Source of the DNA: Pseudomonadota bacterium
GTDB taxonomy: Bacteria > Pseudomonadota > Gammaproteobacteria > Steroidobacterales > Steroidobacteraceae
NCBI GenBank assembly: GCA_021780395.1
Contig: JAJXYU010000192.1
Coordinates: 1-6,212 of the forward strand
Direction: 5' to 3'
Length of the DNA: 6,212 nucleotides
Shown here one piece after another: positions 1 to 6,212 of the stretch. Position 1 is the stretch's first letter, and the number at the start of each line of letters is the position of its first letter. Position numbers and translations under genes: made by a program. The notes below the pieces were generated by a model. The model was not told the DNA's origin. It saw only the letters and a program-made list of their open reading frames with translations, and did no database searches.

Positions 1-1764
1 GCGACGAACCTGAACGAGCTCGCGCGCCGCGGCAAGATCGATCCGCTGATCGGCCGGCGTCTCGAGGTCGAGCGCACGATCGAGATCCTGTGCCGGCGGC
101 GCAAGAACAACCCCCTGTACGTCGGCGAGGCCGGGGTCGGCAAGACCGCGATCGCCGAGGGGCTCGCGCGGCTGATCGTCGAGAACGCGGTGCCCGACGT
201 GCTCTTGGATGCGACGATCTACTCGCTCGACATGGGTTCGCTGGTCGCCGGCACGAAGTACCGCGGTGATTTCGAGAAGCGCCTGAAGGCGGTGCTCGCC
301 GAGATCAAGAAGCAGCCGGGCGCGATCCTGTTCGTCGACGAAATCCACACCGTGATCGGCGCGGGCGCCGCGTCCGGCGGGGTGATGGACGCCTCGAACC
401 TGATCAAGCCCGCGCTCGCGAACGGCGAGCTGCGCTGCATCGGCTCGACGACCTACAACGAGTACCGGGGGATCTTCGAGAAGGACCACGCGCTCGCGCG
501 GCGCTTCCAGAAGATCGACGTGACCGAACCCTCGGTCGAGGACACGGTCGAGATCCTGCGGGGCCTGAAGCCGAAGTTCGAGGAACACCACGGCATCACC
601 TACGAGGACGAGGCGCTGCGCGCCGCGGCCGAGCTCGCGGCCCGGCACATCAACGACCGGCACCTGCCCGACAAGGCGATCGACGTCGTCGACGAGGCGG
701 GCGCGAACCTGCGCCTGAAGCCGGCCGGCGAGCGGGCCCCCTCGGTCACGGTCAGCCAGATCGAGAGCGTCGTCGCGCGGATCGCGCGGATTCCGCCGAA
801 GACGGTGTCGGTGTCGGATCGCGACGTGCTCAGGAACCTCGAGCGGAACCTGAAACTCACGATCTTCGGCCAGGACAAGGCGATCGAGGCGCTCGCCGCG
901 TCGATCAAGATGTCCCGCTCCGGGCTCGGCGACCAACGCAAACCGGTCGGCTCGTTCCTGTTCGCGGGTCCCACCGGCGTCGGCAAGACCGAGGTCACCC
1001 GCCAGCTTGCGATCGCGATGGGCATCGAGTTCGTGCGCTTCGACATGTCCGAGTACATGGAGCGCCACACGGTGTCGCGATTGATCGGCGCGCCGCCGGG
1101 CTACGTCGGCTTCGACCAGGGCGGGCTCCTCACCGAGGCGATCGCGAAGCACCCGCACTGCGTGCTGCTGCTCGACGAGATCGAGAAGGCGCACCCGGAC
1201 GTGTTCAATCTGCTGTTGCAGGTGATGGACCACGGCACGCTGACCGACAACAACGGCCGCAAGGCGGACTTCCGTCACGTGGTCATCGTGATGACGACCA
1301 ATGCGGGCGCCTACGAGATGAACCGGCCGAGCATCGGTTTCACCCAGTCGGACGTCGCGAGCGACGGGATGGAGGCGATCCGCCGGCTGTTCTCGCCGGA
1401 GTTCCGCAACCGCCTCGACGCGGTGATCCAGTTCGCCGCGCTCGACGAGGACACGATCGAGCGGGTCGTCGACAAGCTGCTGGTCGAGGCCGAGGCGCAA
1501 CTCGAGCAGAAGCGCGTGCTGCTCAGCGTCGACGAGAGCGCGCGCCGCTGGATCGCGAAGCGCGGCTACGACCCGAAGATGGGCGCGCGGCCGATGGCGC
1601 GGGTGATCCAGGAGTTCATCAAGCGACCCCTCGCCGAGGAGCTGCTGTTCGGGCGGCTCGTCGACGGCGGCCAGGTCGAGGTGCGCTTGAGCGCGGACGG
1701 CGAGAAGCTCGAACTCGTCACGCGCGGCGCGAACGAGCCGGCGCTGCTGTCCCAGGAGCCGTGA
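1..1764 (+). CDS. clpA: ATP-dependent Clp protease ATP-binding subunit ClpA (5' end outside window)
   Basis: ClpA is a hexameric AAA+ unfoldase that feeds substrates, including N-degron proteins brought by ClpS, into the ClpP protease in the cytoplasm. The reading frame is open from base 1 and gives 587 residues. By comparison with the roughly 758-residue E. coli protein, the N-terminal ClpS-binding domain (about 170 residues) is missing only because the window begins here. The first AAA+ domain has Walker A GEAGVGKT (residues 42-49), a pore-loop KYRG with Tyr87, and Walker B ILFVDE (109-114). The second has Walker A GPTGVGKT (323-330), pore-loop GYVG with Tyr368, Walker B VLLLDE (388-393) and a sensor-2 GAR (528-530). 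There is no ClpB/ClpC-type coiled-coil middle domain between the two, which points to ClpA. A loop with IGF at 445-447 corresponds to the ClpP-docking loop, which is IGL in E. coli ClpA. The gene ends in TGA and converges on infA. Identity is near certain. Confidence 0.98.
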   Translation, partial: ATNLNELARRGKIDPLIGRRLEVERTIEILCRRRKNNPLYVGEAGVGKTAIAEGLARLIVENAVPDVLLDATIYSLDMGSLVAGTKYRGDFEKRLKAVLAEIKKQPGAILFVDEIHTVIGAGAASGGVMDASNLIKPALANGELRCIGSTTYNEYRGIFEKDHALARRFQKIDVTEPSVEDTVEILRGLKPKFEEHHGITYEDEALRAAAELAARHINDRHLPDKAIDVVDEAGANLRLKPAGERAPSVTVSQIESVVARIARIPPKTVSVSDRDVLRNLERNLKLTIFGQDKAIEALAASIKMSRSGLGDQRKPVGSFLFAGPTGVGKTEVTRQLAIAMGIEFVRFDMSEYMERHTVSRLIGAPPGYVGFDQGGLLTEAIAKHPHCVLLLDEIEKAHPDVFNLLLQVMDHGTLTDNNGRKADFRHVVIVMTTNAGAYEMNRPSIGFTQSDVASDGMEAIRRLFSPEFRNRLDAVIQFAALDEDTIERVVDKLLVEAEAQLEQKRVLLSVDESARRWIAKRGYDPKMGARPMARVIQEFIKRPLAEELLFGRLVDGGQVEVRLSADGEKLELVTRGANEPALLSQEP

Positions 1765-1816
1765 TCGGCGGACCGACGGGGCACCGAAGGGCCGCGCGGG
1801 CGGTCGGGCGCGCTCT

Positions 1817-2035
1817 TCAGCGGCCGCGGTAGACGATCCGGCCCTTGGTGAGATCGTACGGCGTCATCTCGACGGTCACCTGGTCGCCGGTCAGGATGCG
1901 GATGTAGTTCTTGCGCATCTTTCCCGAGATGTGCGCGGTGACCACGTGTCCGGTCTTCAACTTGACCCGGAACGTCGTGTTCGGCAAGGTTTCGATCACC
2001 TCGCCTTCGAACTGGATCGCCTCTTCTTTGGACAT
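1817..2035 (-). CDS. infA: Translation initiation factor IF-1
   Basis: IF-1 binds the ribosomal A site on the 30S subunit during initiation and works with IF-2 and IF-3. The product is 72 residues, the normal family length, and is essentially one S1-type OB fold. The start [11 protein letters not shown], the central block [19 protein letters not shown] (29-47) and the end [15 protein letters not shown] are all typical of the family. The frame is open further upstream, but homology fixes the start at the ATG at 2035-2033. No clear Shine-Dalgarno sequence precedes it. It lies 59 bases downstream of aat on the same strand and converges on clpA, with 52 bases between the two stops. In E. coli infA has the same neighbours, clpA and aat, with a tRNA-Ser gene next to clpA; no tRNA is present here. 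It could be read from the upstream operon, from its own promoter, or both. Confidence 0.98.
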   Translation of the reverse strand: MSKEEAIQFEGEVIETLPNTTFRVKLKTGHVVTAHISGKMRKNYIRILTGDQVTVEMTPYDLTKGRIVYRGR

Positions 2036-2064
2036 GCGTACTGCTGGTGGGCTGGAAGTCGCGC

Positions 2065-2093
2065 ATTGTGCATAAAGCGACCCGTTAATGCAA
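2065..2093 (-). promoter_or_regulatory. Candidate sigma70-type promoter for infA
   Basis: On the minus strand the aat-infA gap is clearly richer in A and T than its surroundings. It contains TTGCAT (2093-2088) and CACAAT (2070-2065) separated by 17 bases. These match the -35 consensus at 3 of 6 positions and the -10 consensus at 4 of 6. Transcription would start near 2058 and leave a leader of about 23 bases. The -35 box overlaps the last codon and stop of aat. The match is modest; the local base composition and the need for high IF-1 output make it plausible but not proven. Confidence 0.35.
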
Positions 2094-2094
2094 T

Positions 2095-2786
2095 TTACGT
2101 CCCCGCCCAGGATCCGTCGGGCTCGTGGCGGACGAGGCGCGCGAGCCGCGCGAGAAATTCGCGGCGCGGGATCTCGCGGGCGCCGAGGCTCGCGAGATGG
2201 GTGCTCGCGACCTGACAGTCGATCAGCTCGATCCCGCGCGCGCGGCACTGCTCGGCGAGGCGGACGAGCGCGACCTTGGAGGCGTCGGCGACCGTGCTGA
2301 ACATCGATTCACCGAAGAAGATCGCGCCGAGCGCGAGCCCATACACGCCGCCGACCAGCCGACCGCCGGCGTAGGTCTCGATTGAATGACAGAAGCCCGC
2401 CCGATGGAGCGATTCGTAGGCGGCGATCATCGCGGGGTTGATCCAGGTCCCGGGCCCCGACCGGCGCGGCGCCGCGCAGGCGCGGATCGTCGCCGCGAAA
2501 TCGGTGTCGATGCGGGTCTCGAAGCCGCCGGCGCGCAGCCGCCGGCGCAGGCTCCGCGAGACGTGCAGCTCCGCCGGGACGAGCACCATCCGCGGGTCGG
2601 GCGACCACCACAGGATCGGTTGCCGGTCCGAGTACCACGGAAAGATCCCGCGCTCGTACGCGGCGAGGATCCGCGCCGGCGACAGATCCCCGCCCGCGGC
2701 GAGGAGCCCCGGTGGATCGGCGAGCGCGGCTTCGACCGGCGGGAACGCCGCGGCGGGGTCGTTCTCGGCGAGCCAGGTCAGGCGCG

Positions 2787-2790
<4 letters not shown>
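2095..2790 (-). CDS. aat: Leucyl/phenylalanyl-tRNA--protein transferase (probable CTG start)
   Basis: Aat transfers Leu or Phe from aminoacyl-tRNA to the N-terminal Lys or Arg of proteins, making N-degrons that ClpS and ClpAP recognise. The 231 residues match the usual length (E. coli 234). Family motifs run in order: GGDLSP (33-38), GIFPWY (48-53), WWSPDPR (61-67), GTWI (114-117), HSIE (135-138), VGGVYG (146-151), FFGESMFS (158-165), DASK (169-172), LIDCQ (189-193) and HLASLGA..IPR (198-209). Asp191 and Gln193 correspond to the E. coli Asp and Gln proposed as catalytic. The start is inferred: homology begins at [11 protein letters not shown], and the only fitting start-type codon is CTG at 2790-2788. 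This overlaps the preceding gene's stop as CTGA and has GAGGAG eight bases upstream. The first in-frame ATG is at residue 68, inside a core motif. Identity is very strong; the CTG start is probable. Confidence 0.96.
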
Positions 2791-5009
<2,219 letters not shown>

Positions 5010-5010
5010 T

Positions 5011-5039
5011 AGTCTATTTCGTCCAATCATCTGGGTAAA
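5011..5039 (-). promoter_or_regulatory. Candidate sigma70-type promoter for the trxB operon
   Basis: On the minus strand TTTACC (5039-5034) and TAGACT (5016-5011) are separated by 17 bases, each matching 4 of 6 consensus positions. Transcription would begin near 5004, giving a leader of about 30 bases that contains the AAGGAC ribosome site. The -35 box lies just in front of the ftsK coding frame, so ftsK and trxB must share or overlap control DNA. I found no comparable box pair pointing toward ftsK. Confidence 0.4.
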
Positions 5040-5041
5040 CG

Positions 5042-6212
5042 ATCATCAAGGCCGTCGACGCCGATAAATCCGCCGACCCACGCACCGAGAAGCCGAAGCC
5101 GGCGATCTCGCCCGCGGTCGCGCGCTCGCTTCGCGAGGGGGCGCTGTGGGTGCTCGGCGCGTTGGGCCTCATCCTGCTGCTCGCGCTGTTGTCCTATCAC
5201 GCGTCCGACCCGGGTTTCGCCAGTACCGGCACCAGCGCTCACGCCGGGCCGGTCGCGAACTGGATCGGCCCGGTCGGCGCGTGGCTCGCGGCGCTGTTCT
5301 TCTTCCTGTTCGGCCGCCCCGCGTACCTGTTTCCGGTGCTGCTGGGGTATGCGGGCTGGCTGATCCACCAGGACGCGGCGCCGCCGCGGGCGCGCTCGCG
5401 CGCGACCACGTGGTTGCGCGCCGGCGGGTTCGCCCTCACCCTGCTCACGAGTTGCGGCCTGGCCGCGCTCCATTGGGACGGCGCGGGTTTCCCGAGCAGT
5501 GCCGGCGGGGCTCTCGGACAGATGGTCGGCGACGGCGTGGCGCAGGGGCTGCGGATGCTCGGCGCGACGTTGCTGCTCCTCGGGCTCTGGTTCGCGGGGG
5601 TCGCGCTGTTCCTCGGCGTGTCTTGGTTCACGATCATGGATCGGCTCGGTGCGGCGGCGCTGAGCGCGGTCGACGCGGTGCGCGCGTGGGTCGAGAGCCG
5701 CCGGGAGATCGCGGGCGGCCAGCAGCGCAAGCAGGCGCGGCAGGACGTGGTGCGCGAGGAACAGAAGAGGACCGGTCCGCGCACGCCGCCGCGGATCGAG
5801 GCGCCGGCGCCCGCGGTGGTGCGTTCCGAGCGCATCGAACGCGAGCGGCAGGTGCCGCTGTTCGATGCGCCCAAATCGAGCGAGCTGCCCTCGCTCAAGC
5901 TTCTCGACGAGCCGCCGGCGCGCGAGCCCTCGTACTCCGACGAGGCCTTGGAAGCGATGTCCCGGCTCGTCGAGCTCAAACTCAAGGACTTCGGCGTCGA
6001 CGCCGAGGTCGTCGCCGTGCAGCCGGGGCCGGTCGTCACCCGCTTCGAACTGCGCCCCGCGCCGGGCGTGAAGGTCAGCCAGATCAGCAACCTCTCGAAG
6101 GATCTCGCGCGCGCGCTGTCGGCGATCAGCGTGCGGGTGGTCGAGGTGATTCCCGGCAAGTCGGTCGTCGGACTCGAGATCCCGAACGAGAAGCGCGAGA
6201 TCGTCACCCTCG
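5042..6212 (+). CDS. ftsK: DNA translocase FtsK, N-terminal part (3' end outside window; start codon uncertain)
   Basis: FtsK anchors at the division septum and pumps DNA toward dif for XerCD resolution. The frame stays open to the right edge, giving about 390 residues. A charged stretch of about 33 residues precedes hydrophobic helices at about 34-53, 79-91, 95-108, 128-143 and 173-196, with SYHASDPGF after the first as in FtsK proteins (usual S...DP motif). A charged linker rich in Arg, Glu and Pro (about 200-281) is much shorter than the E. coli linker of several hundred residues. The alpha domain begins at LPSLKLLDEPP (282) and includes PGPVVTRFELRPAPGVKVSQ and VVEVIPGKSVVGLEIPN. The motor Walker motifs lie beyond the window. 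The start is unresolved: TAA at 5036-5038 closes the frame, and the first ATG, GTG or TTG in frame is GTG at 5150 inside helix 1. ATC at 5042 (or 5045) is a placeholder. Product identity is strong; the 5' boundary is weak. Confidence 0.93.
   Translation, partial: MIKAVDADKSADPRTEKPKPAISPAVARSLREGALWVLGALGLILLLALLSYHASDPGFASTGTSAHAGPVANWIGPVGAWLAALFFFLFGRPAYLFPVLLGYAGWLIHQDAAPPRARSRATTWLRAGGFALTLLTSCGLAALHWDGAGFPSSAGGALGQMVGDGVAQGLRMLGATLLLLGLWFAGVALFLGVSWFTIMDRLGAAALSAVDAVRAWVESRREIAGGQQRKQARQDVVREEQKRTGPRTPPRIEAPAPAVVRSERIERERQVPLFDAPKSSELPSLKLLDEPPAREPSYSDEALEAMSRLVELKLKDFGVDAEVVAVQPGPVVTRFELRPAPGVKVSQISNLSKDLARALSAISVRVVEVIPGKSVVGLEIPNEKREIVTL

Noticed and set aside
1765..1816. Possible bidirectional terminator between clpA and infA
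   Set aside because: Only short pairings exist (for example CCGAC 1773-1777 with GTCGG 1803-1807, a 25-base loop) and no T-run follows on either strand.
1765..1816. tRNA-Ser gene as found next to clpA in E. coli
   Set aside because: The gap is 52 bases, too short for a tRNA, and no cloverleaf elements are visible.
2036..2248. Upstream extension of infA to 143 residues
   Set aside because: IF-1 is about 72 residues and begins MSKEE; the extension reads antisense-free but out of frame through aat and has no similarity.
5239..6207. Minus-strand open frame of 322 codons opposite ftsK
   Set aside because: Ser/Arg/Ala-rich shadow; the plus strand shows clear FtsK membrane helices and alpha domain.

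Overview
This is a chromosomal housekeeping segment from a GC-rich proteobacterium. The gene set and order (clpA, infA, aat, trxB, ftsK) match the conserved gammaproteobacterial clpA-infA-aat-trxB-ftsK neighbourhood. The proteins read as close relatives of the E. coli and Pseudomonas versions, so a high-GC gammaproteobacterium is most likely; I cannot name a genus. I see no insertion sequence, phage gene, CRISPR array, tRNA or other sign of horizontal transfer.

Layout: the 3' part of clpA (+) enters from the left edge and ends at 1764. A 52-base convergent gap follows. Four genes are then read on the minus strand, in transcription order trxB (4972-3980), a DUF482/COG3146 FemAB-like GNAT-family gene (3983-2787), aat (2790-2095) and infA (2035-1817). 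The first three are tightly coupled: each stop codon overlaps the next start by four bases (GTGA, then CTGA). infA follows after a 59-base gap that may carry its own promoter. A 69-base divergent region separates trxB from ftsK (+), which runs off the right edge inside its alpha domain. No stretch over 300 bases lacks a gene.

How the genes fit together: Aat adds Leu or Phe to N-terminal Lys or Arg of proteins, creating N-degrons. In known systems ClpS passes these to ClpA, which unfolds them for ClpP. Thus two parts of the Leu/N-degron route are present, while clpS would lie off the left edge. TrxB supplies reduced thioredoxin, IF-1 acts in translation initiation, and FtsK couples division with chromosome dimer resolution. 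The protein between trxB and aat belongs to a widespread family of unknown function and is the least understood gene here.

I found no new multi-gene system. The points that deserve a second look are the non-canonical starts (CTG for aat; no ATG, GTG or TTG available for ftsK ahead of its first membrane helix) and the translational coupling of an uncharacterised FemAB-like protein to the aminoacyl-tRNA transferase Aat.
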